Shown here: positions 26,987 to 36,415 of the stretch, piece after piece
Position numbering within the stretch: the stretch's first letter is position 1
How the letters are laid out: every line of letters starts with the position of its first letter
From: Neobacillus sp. PS3-12
Lineage (GTDB): Bacteria > Bacillota > Bacilli > Bacillales > Cytobacillaceae
DNA length: 64,000 nucleotides
Assembly: GCF_030915385.1 (NCBI RefSeq)
Contig: NZ_CP133268.1
Location: 5,244,001 to 5,308,000, forward strand
Direction: 5' to 3'
Translations under genes and position numbers: made by a program
Notes under the pieces: model-generated
The model's database searches: none
What the model saw: the letters and a program-made list of their open reading frames with translations, nothing else
Told to the model about the DNA's origin: nothing

Positions 26987-27082
26987 TGTCTCACCTACAG
27001 CTTTGATGTTGTTATTTTTTGCGTAACAACTTTTTTCTATACTGGCTTATTGAATGATACTTTTTAGAACAATCGGTTTGGT

Positions 27083-27130
27083 AAAATTGCACTCCGATAA
27101 AAAACTAATAAACTTATTAAGTGCAATTTT
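27083..27130 (+). repeat. Inverted repeat in the gerKA leader
   Basis: AAAATTGCACT (27083-27093) and AGTGCAATTTT (27120-27130) form a perfect 11-bp stem with a 26-base loop, followed by one further T. It could act as an attenuator or an operator for the ger operon. Confidence 0.6.
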
Positions 27131-27195
27131 TGGATAAAAAAATAAGTTTTGGTAAATATAAAAATAACCTACATTGCTTAAGTGAGGCGGGAACT

Positions 27196-28805
27196 GTGTC
27201 GATTTTGTCGAAGTTACTTAACATGAAAACCAAGGTAAAGCAGAATGATAATTACCGGCAGAATCAGGACCCTGGCAACCCCGAAAATTTGCCTATCCAA
27301 AAACATTATAAAGATAATCTTGATTGGATCAAAGCAGAACTTGGGAATAGTGGTGATGTAGCTTTCCGAGAAATGTATTTTGATTCAGTAAAAGGGTTTG
27401 CTATCTATATTGATGGTTTAGCAAATAATACCATGATCAGTGATTTTTTTATAGAACTTGTTGTAAAAGACACAGGAGAAACAACCTCAGATCCATTTCA
27501 ATTTATTGTAGAAAAAGCAACCGGTTAGGAAACTTTCAAGTAATTAATAACTGGAATGAAGTCTATGATTCATTGCTGTCGGGAAATACGATTATCTTCG
27601 TTGATGGATTTGCAGAAGCGATTAGTGTTGAAACAAAAGGCTGGGAAAAACGTTCCATTACAGAGCCAACAACACAATTATCGATACGTGGTCCAAAGGA
27701 TTCATTTACTGAAACGTTGCGGACAAATACAGCACTGATCAGAAGGCGGATAAAAAGCCCAAATTTATGGCTTGAATCAATGAAAATTGGTACAGTTACT
27801 CAAACTGATATTGGCATTATGTACATTAAAGGGATTGCGAACGACAAGATTGTTGATGAAGTAAAAAAAAGGTTAAAGCGGATTAACATGGACGGCATTC
27901 TTGGATCAGGATACATTGAACAGTGTATCGAAGATCAGAGTATGACAACTTTTCCGACCACATATATGACGGAAAGACCGGATGTTGTGGCTTCACAGCT
28001 GTTGGAGGGGCGGGTCGCAATTATTGCAGATGGTACCCCTTTTATCATTACCGCACCATCTGTGTTTATCCAATTTTTCCAGGCGCCCGATGATTATTAT
28101 TTTCGGTTTGACATTGCATCGAGCCTGCGGTTATTAAGAGTACTTTCTTTTTTTATCGCCCTGCTAGGACCGGCGTTATATATTGCCGCAACAACCTTCC
28201 ATCAGGAAATGATCCCTACCCCGATGGCGATTGCCATTGCAGCTCAAAGGGAGAATGTTCCATTCCCAGCCTTTGTTGAGGCATTAATCATGGAAGTAAC
28301 TTTTGAGATTTTAAGGGAAGCAGGACTTAGGCTCCCAAGGGCCGTGGGACAGGCAGTTTCAATTGTCGGTGCCCTCGTTATTGGCCAAGCTGCCGTTCAA
28401 GCAGGTCTGGTATCACCTGTTATGGTTATTGTTGTATCCTTAACAGCAATTGCAAACTTTGCAACTCCATCATTTCCAATGGCCATATCTGCGCGATTGG
28501 TTCGTTTTTTACTGATGTTTCTATCTACTATTTTAGGCTTTTTTGGAATCATGCTTGGACTCTTGGCAATGTTTATCCATTTGTGTTCTCTCCGATCGTT
28601 TGGCGTTCCTTATATGTCTCCATTAGCACCATTCAATTTAAGGCACCAACAGGATACAATTTTTCGTTTTCCCATTTATACTTTCAAAGAGCGTCCTCCA
28701 TTAATGGCAAAAGAGAATGTGGTAAGAACGGGTAGTAATCAAAAACCGGGACCCCCAAAAGACCAGGAAAAATCATCTGAATCTAATAAGGGTGATCAGC
28801 AATGA
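27196..28805 (+). pseudogene. gerKA: Germinant receptor subunit A (GerKA-like), frameshifted
   Basis: GerA-family subunit with a soluble N-terminal part and a C-terminal membrane domain. The first 110 codons (DNLDWIKAELG, DVAFREMYFD) end in a stop at 27526, while the second frame continues from NWNEVYDSLLSG to the normal end, with ITEPTTQLSIRGPKDSFTE and several membrane helices. Adding one A to the run of five A at 27512-27516 restores a continuous protein of about 536 aa. GTG at 27196 with GAGGCGG upstream is my start; an earlier GTG at 27121 lies inside the inverted repeat. If the break is real, this receptor is dead. Its stop overlaps gerKC by 4 bases. Confidence 0.85.
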
Positions 28806-30010
28806 AAAAGTACATAAGAGTTTTTTTGGTGTTGTTTTTGAGCGTATCATTGCTGTCTGGATGCTGGAATCAGGAGGAATTACCAAATTTAGCCTTTGTG
28901 ATGGCTCTGGGGGTCGACAAAGCAAAAAATAACCAAGGTTATACCCTCACCTTTGAGATCGTAAATCCAGCAAATGTGGCGGCATCACAAATGGGAGGTG
29001 GTCAAGGCTCTCCTGTTGCGGTTTATAAAAGTACTGGCAAAAGTTTATTTGATGCAACCCGCAAAGCTTCAAAGAAACTTTCAAGGAAAGTTTATTTTGC
29101 TCATACGAATGCAGTTGTGATAAGCGAACAGGTTGCCAAAGATGGGATATTGGATTTGCTCGATATAATGGATCGGGATCCCGTTTTTCGGACAACAACT
29201 CAACTATTCATCGCAAAGGATACCTCGGCTGAGAATGTTGTTTCAACTTTAACGATTCTTGATAAAATCCCAGTTAATAAAATTGTCAAATCGATGAATG
29301 TCACAGAAGCAATGCTGGGAGAAAATACGAAGATTACAATTGATGACTTTATAAAGGATATTGTCAGCAGTGGGAAGGAACCATTTACAAATGGGGTCAT
29401 TCTGCCCGGTAAACAAAAGATGGGAGACAAAATGAGTAATATTGCCACAGATAAACCTGGTGTTATTATCGAAATCGATGGCCTGGCCATTTTTAAAGGC
29501 GGGAAATTGATAGGCTGGATTGACGGTAATCAAGCAAGGGGTGTTGTGTGGACTTTAAATAAGGTAAACGGAACAGATGTTTTTGTTGATTGGCAAGGGA
29601 AAAAAAAGGCAATAGGTGTTATTGTCCGAAGATCAAATGTTAAGTTTTCACCATCCATAAGAAATGGAAAGCCTTTTATACAAGTAGCGATTAGGGCAGA
29701 AGGGGACATCGAACAGGTAAATAGTTCAGTGAAGATAACCGACCCTGCAGTTATAAAGAAATTAGAAGATATGGTTGGGGAGGAAATAAAAAAAGAAGTA
29801 AGCAATTCAATAAAAACGGTTCAATTAAAAAAAAGTGATATTTTTGGGTTTGGCGAATCTATCCATCGAGCATATCCAAAAAAATGGAAGAAACTAAAGA
29901 ATAATTGGAATGAAGAGTTTTCTACATTAGAATTCTCTGTTAAATCTGAGATGTATCTTCGCCGTCACGGTATCCGCAATGAACCATTCTTAAGCAACAT
30001 TGACAAGTAA
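28802..30010 (+). CDS. gerKC: Germinant receptor lipoprotein subunit GerKC
   Basis: 402 aa. Signal peptide with lipobox LSGC at residue 22, followed by WNQEELPNLAFVMALGVDK, the GerC-family N-terminal signature. It sits on the outer face of the spore inner membrane with the A and B subunits and takes part in sensing nutrients. The 4-base overlap with gerKA points to translational coupling. The order A-C-B matches the gerK operon of B. subtilis. Confidence 0.93.
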   Translation: MKKYIRVFLVLFLSVSLLSGCWNQEELPNLAFVMALGVDKAKNNQGYTLTFEIVNPANVAASQMGGGQGSPVAVYKSTGKSLFDATRKASKKLSRKVYFAHTNAVVISEQVAKDGILDLLDIMDRDPVFRTTTQLFIAKDTSAENVVSTLTILDKIPVNKIVKSMNVTEAMLGENTKITIDDFIKDIVSSGKEPFTNGVILPGKQKMGDKMSNIATDKPGVIIEIDGLAIFKGGKLIGWIDGNQARGVVWTLNKVNGTDVFVDWQGKKKAIGVIVRRSNVKFSPSIRNGKPFIQVAIRAEGDIEQVNSSVKITDPAVIKKLEDMVGEEIKKEVSNSIKTVQLKKSDIFGFGESIHRAYPKKWKKLKNNWNEEFSTLEFSVKSEMYLRRHGIRNEPFLSNIDK

Positions 30011-30034
30011 CCCATTGTATGGGGAGTGAGATTG

Positions 30035-31162
30035 ATGGACAAAATTAAGATAAGTGCTTTTCAATTGTTTTCCCTTGCATTTTTGTTCGAAATGGGGAGT
30101 GCAATTTTGGTAGGGCTCGCAGGACAAGCAATGCAGGATGCATGGATATCCATTCTGCTTGGAATGGTAGGGGGCCTTTTACTTTTTCAAATCTATTATC
30201 GTTTGTATTCCTATTATCCGGATCTTCTATTCACTAGTTATGTTCAAAACATAATCGGAAAATGGGTAGGTTGGGTAATTGGCTTTCTTTACGTCAATTA
30301 TTATATGTATTTAGCGGCAAGGATTTTACGGGACTTTGGGGAATTGCTTACTTCGACTATATATACCCAAACTCCCCAATTTGTTATTATGTCCTTAATG
30401 ATGTTAACAATCATCTATGCGGTTTATAAAGGGCTTGAAGTATTAGCAAGGGTAGGGGAATTACTTTTCTTTGTTGTCTATATAATGGCCGTTGTCGGAG
30501 GGCTATTAATTGTTTTTACAGGGTTAATCCATATGGAGAATCTAAAACCAATACTCGAAAATGGACTTGCTCCTGTTTTAAAAACGACAGTGTCCGAAAC
30601 GATTAATTTTCCTTTTGGAGAGATGATCGTATTTACGATGCTCCTCCCTTGTTTAAGTGAACCAAAAAAGGCAAGATCCATTTGTATGTTTGCCATGGTA
30701 TTAAGTGGAATCAATATTACGATCACGTCACTTATTGATATTACAACTTTGGGGGTAGATTTGTTTATTCGTTCTCCTTTCCCATTATTAAGCGCCATCC
30801 AAAGAATTCAATTATTAAATTTTCTTGAGCGGCTTGATGTTTTATTTATGCTATATCTAACTGTTGGCGGCTTTATCAAAATTGGAGTTTTTTATTATGC
30901 TGCAGTAGCTGGAACAGCAGATTTATTTAAGTTAAAAGACCAAAAAAAAATTATCTTTCCCATAGGGCTATTAATCATTTTTGCAGCAGGAGCGATTGCT
31001 TCTAATTATAGTGAAGATATGAAAGAAGGTCTTGTAGTAGTACCTATTTATTTACATTGGCCTTTTCAAATCATTATTCCGGGGATATTACTAATTATAG
31101 CGTTTGTTCGAAATCGAAAAAAACTTTCGAGTAAAAAAGGAAATGAAATGATGACTCAGTAA
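30035..31162 (+). CDS. gerKB: Germinant receptor permease-like subunit GerKB
   Basis: 375 aa with about ten membrane helices, of the GerAB/YndE spore permease family (amino acid permease fold). The opening KIKISAFQLFSLAFLFEMGS is typical. This subunit is thought to bind the germinant. ATG at 30035 is favoured: GGGAGTGAG lies 8 bases before, whereas the GTG at 30026 overlaps that RBS. A terminator follows. Confidence 0.92.
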   Translation: MDKIKISAFQLFSLAFLFEMGSAILVGLAGQAMQDAWISILLGMVGGLLLFQIYYRLYSYYPDLLFTSYVQNIIGKWVGWVIGFLYVNYYMYLAARILRDFGELLTSTIYTQTPQFVIMSLMMLTIIYAVYKGLEVLARVGELLFFVVYIMAVVGGLLIVFTGLIHMENLKPILENGLAPVLKTTVSETINFPFGEMIVFTMLLPCLSEPKKARSICMFAMVLSGINITITSLIDITTLGVDLFIRSPFPLLSAIQRIQLLNFLERLDVLFMLYLTVGGFIKIGVFYYAAVAGTADLFKLKDQKKIIFPIGLLIIFAAGAIASNYSEDMKEGLVVVPIYLHWPFQIIIPGILLIIAFVRNRKKLSSKKGNEMMTQ

Positions 31163-31180
31163 AATAAAAAGCTGTGTCAA

Positions 31181-31219
31181 ATAAAAATGGCAGACAGGGA
31201 CTGCCATTTTTATTTTTTT
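31181..31219. terminator. Bidirectional terminator after the ger operon
   Basis: A perfect 13-bp stem (ATAAAAATGGCAG with CTGCCATTTTTAT) with T-run, shared with the convergent GNAT gene. Confidence 0.9.
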
Positions 31220-31222
31220 AAC

Positions 31223-31726
31223 TTAATTAACTCTTTTACCAAGAATAATCAAGTCTCGTTCTATCCCATCCAATTCAGCAATTTTAGGGAGATGTGCCCA
31301 TTTCTCAAAACCAATTTTAGAAAATAATTTTAAGCTAGGTTCATTATGTCCAAAGATAAACCCTAGCAATGTTTTTACATGAAGCTTAGGGCAGGCTTCA
31401 ATTGCAGATTTTATCAAAAATTCTCCTAATTTTCGGCCTCGAAATTCCTGATGGATATAAATACTAACCTTAGCCGTCGCTTGATAGGCAGGCCGGCCGT
31501 AAAAGGATTGAAAACTTAACCATCCGCAAATTTTTCCTTGTGTTTCGACTACCCATAATGGTCTTGAAGTTGATGAATGTTCCTTGAACCAACCATCCTT
31601 GCTCTCAACGGATACTGGTTCAGTATCTGCTGTAACCATTCGACAGGAAACAGTTGAATTATAGATCGCTACTATTGCTGGTAAATCATCCCACTGTGCA
31701 TCTCTGATCTTGAAATCTTCTAACAT
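31223..31726 (-). CDS. GNAT acetyltransferase, PAT-like
   Basis: 167 aa from the ATG at 31726; GGGAGTG on the minus strand is 7 bases upstream, so an ATG at 31741 inside that RBS is rejected. The pattern FKIRDAQWDDLPAIVAIYN, SIYIHQEFRGRKLGEFL and GFIFGHNEPSLKLFSKIGF fits phosphinothricin/methionine-sulfone N-acetyltransferase-like GNAT proteins. The substrate is not known. Single gene. Confidence 0.85.
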   Translation of the reverse strand: MLEDFKIRDAQWDDLPAIVAIYNSTVSCRMVTADTEPVSVESKDGWFKEHSSTSRPLWVVETQGKICGWLSFQSFYGRPAYQATAKVSIYIHQEFRGRKLGEFLIKSAIEACPKLHVKTLLGFIFGHNEPSLKLFSKIGFEKWAHLPKIAELDGIERDLIILGKRVN

Positions 31727-31965
31727 GGCTAGCACTCCCATACTTTTATAGTATAATATTATTTCATGTTAACTTTCCTTACATAAAAAATCAATGCCGA
31801 GTTGGTATAGAAAATGGGATTTTTTAACTTAGTTATAAATCACTATTTATTTTAATGTGGGCTTCTGATGGAGTTAGTACTTTAATAGCATGGATTCACT
31901 TTTGATTGGCAAATATAATGATGGTAATTGGATTTTATAAATGCTTTAGCTTGGAGGAATTATTA

Positions 31966-32739
31966 ATGAAGTTATCCGGAAATACAATTTTAATTACAGG
32001 TGGAGCATCAGGAATTGGTTTAGCTTTTGCAGAACGTTTTTTAAAGGAAGGCAATACAGTAATTGTTGTTGGCCGCCGAATCGAAAAGCTTCAAGAGGCA
32101 AAGGAGAAATTTCCGGAACTAGTCATTAGGGGCTGTGATGTATCTATTAAAGATGATCGCATAAAACTCTTTCAATGGGTAATGAGTGAATTCCCTAATC
32201 TTAATATGTTAGTGAATAATGCAGGAATCCAACAAAGAGTGAATTTGCTTCATTCAGAAAATGATTGGGATTATTATCAGAATGAGATCGCCATTAATGT
32301 GGAGGGGCCAATTCACCTTTCGATGCTTTTTATTCCACACTTCATGAAGCAAAACAATGCAGCCATCCTTAATGTTACATCTGGGCTAGCAATCATGCCT
32401 GGAGTTTGGGTGCCGATTTATAGTGCTACAAAAGCTGCAATACATTCCTTTACGTTAACATTACGTCATCAATTAGAAAATACAAATATCGAAGTGATCG
32501 AAGTTTTGCCACCTGCTGTTAATACTGATTTAGGTGGTGTAGGATTACATACATTTGGGGCGCCATTAGATGATTTTGCAGACTCCATTTTTAATGGATT
32601 GAAAAATGGATTTCATGAAATTGGCTATGGCGGAACGGAAAAAAGAATAGGTGCTCCTAGGGAAGAAATTGAACAAGGAATGAAGATGGCTTGGAAAAAC
32701 TTTTTGAAAAACAACCCACAATTTTTAAAAAATAAATAA
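31966..32739 (+). CDS. Short-chain dehydrogenase, DltE-like
   Basis: 257 aa. GGAGGAAT sits just before the ATG at 31966. Cofactor motif TGGASGIG (residues 10-17), NNAG and the catalytic YSATK triad region (with Ser in NVTSGLA) are present. It is close in pattern to B. subtilis DltE (LNMLVNNAGIQ, HQLENTNIEVIE), whose role next to the dlt genes is unclear. No dlt genes are nearby here, so the substrate is unassigned. Confidence 0.87.
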   Translation: MKLSGNTILITGGASGIGLAFAERFLKEGNTVIVVGRRIEKLQEAKEKFPELVIRGCDVSIKDDRIKLFQWVMSEFPNLNMLVNNAGIQQRVNLLHSENDWDYYQNEIAINVEGPIHLSMLFIPHFMKQNNAAILNVTSGLAIMPGVWVPIYSATKAAIHSFTLTLRHQLENTNIEVIEVLPPAVNTDLGGVGLHTFGAPLDDFADSIFNGLKNGFHEIGYGGTEKRIGAPREEIEQGMKMAWKNFLKNNPQFLKNK

Positions 32740-32772
32740 TAAGTCCCCTCAATTTTTTTGGAGGGGATTTTA
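32740..32772 (+). terminator. Terminator after the SDR gene
   Basis: AAGTCCCCTC pairs with GAGGGGATTT around a T-rich loop; T residues follow. Confidence 0.75.
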
Positions 32773-32935
32773 ATTGATGAAAAAAATAATAGAATATAGC
32801 TATCTTTTTCCATTAATCACGATAATATTTTTTGAAACCTAGTATAGATTCATATATAATTTCGTTAGGGAAAGTCTCATTAATATAAACTATTGTAGGC
32901 TTGATCATAAAATTTACTGGATAAGGAGAAGTTAA

Positions 32936-33874
32936 ATGGAAAAAGTACTTATTTTCGGACATAAAAATCCGGACACAGATGCAATTTGCTCGGCAATTGC
33001 ATATGCAGATTTGAAAAAACAATTAGGAATGGATGTAGAGGCTGTTCGTCTTGGAAATATTAATGGCGAAACCCAATATGCCCTTGATACTTTTAATGGT
33101 GAAGCTCCACGCTTAGTTGAAACAGTTGCAAACGAAGTAAATTCTGTTATCCTTGTAGACCACAACGAAGCACAGCAAAGTGTAAGTGATCGCAATGAAG
33201 TTCGTGTCTTAGAGGTTATCGACCATCACCGAATTGCAAATTTCGAAACAGGGGACCCATTATACTACCGTTGTGAACCTGTAGGATGCACTTGCACAAT
33301 TTTAAACAAAATGTACAAAGAAAACGGTAAACAAATTCCAAAAAATATTGCAGGACTAATGCTCTCAGCCATTATTTCTGATTCATTATTGTTTAAATCT
33401 CCAACATTCACAGAACAAGATGTTGCAGCTGCAAAGGAATTAGCAGAAATTGCCGGTGTAGATGCAAATGTTTATGGTCTTGAAATGTTAAAAGCAGGTG
33501 CTGACCTAGGCGATAAAACAGCAGAGCAGCTTATTTCTCTAGACGCAAAAGAATTTACAATGGGTAATAGCAAAGTGGAGGTAGCCCAAGTAAATGCGGT
33601 GGATACAAATAATATTCTTTCCCGTCAAGCTGAAATAGAAAAGGCTATTTCTAAAGTGGTTGCAAATAAGAATCTGGACCTTTTCTTATTTGTTGTAACT
33701 GATATTTTAACAAACGATTCAGTAGGACTTGCATTAGGAACTAAGGCTGCAGCAGTAGAAAAAGCGTATAATGTTAAGCTTTCCAATAATACTGCAACAT
33801 TAAAAGGCGTTGTTTCCCGCAAAAAACAAATTATTCCAGTACTAACTGATGTTTTCACAAAAGGTGAATTCTAA
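32936..33874 (+). CDS. ppaC: Manganese-dependent inorganic pyrophosphatase PpaC
   Basis: 312 aa family II (DHH) pyrophosphatase. FGHKNPDTDAI (metal His/Asp), VDHNE and IDHHR are intact, as is the C-terminal SRKKQ substrate-binding motif. It splits pyrophosphate released by biosynthesis and needs Mn. AAGGAG precedes the ATG; a strong terminator follows. Confidence 0.97.
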   Translation: MEKVLIFGHKNPDTDAICSAIAYADLKKQLGMDVEAVRLGNINGETQYALDTFNGEAPRLVETVANEVNSVILVDHNEAQQSVSDRNEVRVLEVIDHHRIANFETGDPLYYRCEPVGCTCTILNKMYKENGKQIPKNIAGLMLSAIISDSLLFKSPTFTEQDVAAAKELAEIAGVDANVYGLEMLKAGADLGDKTAEQLISLDAKEFTMGNSKVEVAQVNAVDTNNILSRQAEIEKAISKVVANKNLDLFLFVVTDILTNDSVGLALGTKAAAVEKAYNVKLSNNTATLKGVVSRKKQIIPVLTDVFTKGEF

Positions 33875-33885
33875 TTTTTATTGAA

Positions 33886-33926
33886 AGAAAACCGAGCTTG
33901 GATCTCAAGCTCGGTTTTCTTTTTCT
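33886..33926 (+). terminator. Terminator of ppaC
   Basis: A perfect 15-bp stem (AGAAAACCGAGCTTG with CAAGCTCGGTTTTCT) followed by TTTTCTTT. Confidence 0.92.
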
Positions 33927-33998
33927 TTGTAAAAATAGCATTTGAATAGGGGTTAATTTTTTTTATTATGGTTATTACTTTAATAGGAGGTTATTGCG

Positions 33999-34439
33999 AT
34001 GAAAAATACAATTATTTTACTGTTAAAGTTTATCTCAAATTATCTTGCGTTTTCAATTGGGCTAGACCTATTTTTTAATGCTGATTTTATAGAAATAGCT
34101 ACTTTTAGTTTGCTCCTTACCATTGTTTCCTATCTAATAGGGGACCGTATTCTATTGCCAAGGATAGGGAACAGGAACACTTTGGTTGCTGATTTTTTCC
34201 TGGCTTATGTAAGCGTGTGGATATTTGGTCCAACGGTGTTAAACGGTTATCTTCAAATTGCCTGGGGTAGCATCATCTCTGCATTCATTATTACTGGGGC
34301 AGAAGCGCTCATTCATATGTATATGCTAAAAAATCTTAGAATTGAGCGGAATAGCAGTAAGGAAAGAGCAAAACAGAACCCTAAGCTTGCATATGGTCTT
34401 GAAATGGCAGAGGAACAAGAACCAATTCAGAAAAAGTGA
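33999..34439 (+). CDS. YndM/DUF2512-family membrane protein
   Basis: 146 aa with four hydrophobic segments and a charged C-terminal tail (about residues 108-146). The length and the motif LLPRIGNRNTLVADF match the DUF2512 (YndM) family of Bacillus, whose function is unknown. AGGAGG precedes the ATG. Single gene. Confidence 0.8.
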   Translation: MKNTIILLLKFISNYLAFSIGLDLFFNADFIEIATFSLLLTIVSYLIGDRILLPRIGNRNTLVADFFLAYVSVWIFGPTVLNGYLQIAWGSIISAFIITGAEALIHMYMLKNLRIERNSSKERAKQNPKLAYGLEMAEEQEPIQKK

Positions 34440-34593
34440 CTAAAATATTATTATGTTTTAACAAAATAGTAAATTTCCTCCTTATTCCTGATATTGACAC
34501 TAAATATTGGTAGTGTAATACTTGAATTAGAGTTCACGTTTTGTCGACCAATTGTTTAAATCAAATTGAAATCAATGGGATGAGGTGTCTGCT

Positions 34594-35073
34594 ATGAAAA
34601 TGAAGGTAAAAGATTTTATGATAAAGGATGTTATATCTGTTCGTCCAGATGCGACAATTAAAGAGGTTATGAAAACTTTTGTCGACAAAAAGATCGGAGG
34701 ACTGCCGATTGTAAATGATGAAGGTATATTAAAAGGGATTATAACCGATGGAGATATTCTACGAGCAATAAAACCAATTGATCGGCATATTCAGGATTAT
34801 TTTAATTTAATCACCTATATTGAAGAGCAAAATATGGAAAGCCGTTTAAGTGAATTGGCAGAACTCCCTATTTTAAGAATTGCAAAAACAAGAGGCATTG
34901 TAACTGTTTCACCTGAGGACGATATGAAGCAAGTAGTAGTTATTCTTGCCAAGCATCATTTTAAAAAATTACCAGTGATTGATAAGGGAAACAAAGTTGT
35001 TGGTGTGATTAGCCGTGGTGACGTAATCAGGAACATCCAAAATACAATTATAAATGAATTGGAACTATCATAA
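34594..35073 (+). CDS. CBS domain pair protein
   Basis: 159 aa consisting of two CBS domains (about 6-60 and 100-155; both carry the GVIS/GIIT-DGD pattern). CBS pairs bind adenine nucleotides and regulate partner proteins; no catalytic domain is present. ATG at 34594 is favoured by GAGGTG at 34582-34587. A short inverted repeat (CACTA...TAGTG, 34498-34515) lies in the promoter region. Confidence 0.9.
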   Translation: MKMKVKDFMIKDVISVRPDATIKEVMKTFVDKKIGGLPIVNDEGILKGIITDGDILRAIKPIDRHIQDYFNLITYIEEQNMESRLSELAELPILRIAKTRGIVTVSPEDDMKQVVVILAKHHFKKLPVIDKGNKVVGVISRGDVIRNIQNTIINELELS

Positions 35074-35099
35074 ATCAAATAATAATAAGTTAACAAAAG

Positions 35100-35136
35100 A
35101 AAGCCCAACAATTAAATAATCTTGTTGGGCTTTACT
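35100..35136. terminator. Bidirectional terminator
   Basis: An 11-bp stem (AAAGCCCAACA with TGTTGGGCTTT) between the CBS gene and a convergent small gene. Confidence 0.8.
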
Positions 35137-35157
35137 TAATTTACAACTAGAAATTTC

Positions 35158-35325
35158 TTATTTAGCAGGATTTGTTTTATCAAGCATGAAATCAGAAGTA
35201 GGAATGGTAATTATTTTCCCACCAATTTGGACATGAATGGTATCGTTGAAAATGGCCTTCACAATTCCTTTTAAGGAGATTGTAGAGTTAACAGAGATAT
35301 TTTTATTTTCATTTTTTTGTACCAT
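35158..35325 (-). CDS. Small protein of unknown function (55 aa)
   Basis: A 55-aa reading frame on the minus strand: it begins MVQKNENKNISVNSTISLKG and ends FMLDKTNPAK. AAGGTG lies 9 bases before the ATG and a terminator follows on the same strand, which together support a real gene. The middle (KAIFNDTIHVQIGGKIITIP) alternates polar and hydrophobic residues like a small beta barrel. No family recognised. Confidence 0.65.
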   Translation of the reverse strand: MVQKNENKNISVNSTISLKGIVKAIFNDTIHVQIGGKIITIPTSDFMLDKTNPAK

Positions 35326-35501
35326 ATTATTCAACACCTTCCAACTTTGGTTATTAGTCTATTATAAAATAAAAAAAACCAATAAAGCGAGGTAAAAGAA
35401 TCATAAATTTAAAAAATTTTATTTTATTAACATTAGGGAAGACATGTGATATTCACTCCGAGTGGTCAAGGGTAAAAGAACCAGGGGAATGGAAAATAAC
35501 A

Positions 35502-35515
35502 TGAACCATGGTTCA
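35502..35515. promoter_or_regulatory. Palindromic operator candidate upstream of tetR
   Basis: TGAACCATGGTTCA is a perfect 14-bp palindrome. A related site, TGAATTATAGTTCA, lies at 35553-35566. Both have TGAA-N6-TTCA and are probably bound by the TetR protein encoded just downstream. Confidence 0.6.
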
Positions 35516-35552
35516 AGTATCACAGGTTTGCAAACAGCTGTCAACTAAAAGA

Positions 35553-35566
35553 TGAATTATAGTTCA
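35553..35566. promoter_or_regulatory. Second TGAA-N6-TTCA operator candidate
   Basis: TGAATTATAGTTCA shares its outer half-sites with the palindrome at 35502. It lies immediately upstream of the likely -10 region (TTATGATG, about 35580), where binding would block transcription. Confidence 0.5.
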
Positions 35567-35605
35567 ACTTTTTGTTTTGTGTTATGATGTGTAGGAGGTG
35601 ATCTT

Positions 35606-36250
35606 ATGTCAGATCGAGAAGAAGGGCTAGTCGGCAGCTTTCCTTTTATTCCTAAGCAGGAACGAGCACAATTAAAAAGAAAAGCATTACTAGAGAGCGG
35701 ACGTGTTTTATTTCTTTCTAAGGGATACGAGCAAACAACTGCAAAGGAAATTGCCCTTCATGCGGGAGTGGCAACTGGCACATTTTATCGTTATTTTGCA
35801 GATAAGCGACAGCTTTTAATGGCCTTGCTAGAAGATCACATTGATCTTTTAACTCCGCCTGAGCCGGTATGGTTTAATATAAATCCGGAAAAGAGACTGG
35901 CGCATCTTTTAGAAAAACATTATATACAACTAAATGAACTTGGATTGTACCGTGTTCTTCCTGAATTGCTGCCTAAGGATTCCGAGTTTCTTGAAATTCT
36001 GACAAAGGCAAAGAAAAAGATTCATGCTAGAATTTTAGCTAGACTGAAACAAGCACAGGAAAAGGGACTTACATGGAATGATCTGGATTTAAATACGGTT
36101 ACGTGGACAATTATGATGTTCATGAATAATATTCATGAACTAGAAAAACAAAGTGGACTTCCAATAGATTTTAATGAAATTGCAAAAATTATTTGCCGCT
36201 TAGTTTACCCACCAGGAATATTAGAACAGCTTAAGAAAAGTGAGAAATAA
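35606..36250 (+). CDS. TetR/AcrR family transcriptional regulator
   Basis: 214 aa. The N-terminal helix-turn-helix (about 30-75) reads TTAKEIALHAGVATGTFYRYF, typical of TetR. The rest is a helical ligand-binding domain. AGGAGGTG precedes the ATG. No enzyme or pump is adjacent in the same direction, so its target may be itself or lie elsewhere. Confidence 0.92.
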   Translation: MSDREEGLVGSFPFIPKQERAQLKRKALLESGRVLFLSKGYEQTTAKEIALHAGVATGTFYRYFADKRQLLMALLEDHIDLLTPPEPVWFNINPEKRLAHLLEKHYIQLNELGLYRVLPELLPKDSEFLEILTKAKKKIHARILARLKQAQEKGLTWNDLDLNTVTWTIMMFMNNIHELEKQSGLPIDFNEIAKIICRLVYPPGILEQLKKSEK

Positions 36251-36331
36251 ATTTTTTAAATTGGAATACATAATATGAGAGAAGGTATTCTAAAAGAACT
36301 TGTCAATTGTAATTTGTTTTAAGAGAAAAAA

Positions 36332-36380
36332 CAAAAATCCAATTTCTCTTTGAAGAAGAAAAACTGGATTTTTGCTTTTT
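36332..36380 (+). terminator. Terminator after tetR
   Basis: CAAAAATCCA pairs with TGGATTTTTG around a longer inner loop that can itself pair partly; CTTTTTATG follows. Confidence 0.65.
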
Positions 36381-36415
36381 ATGACAGTTGTAAATTATGT
36401 CTTAAAATTACTCGA

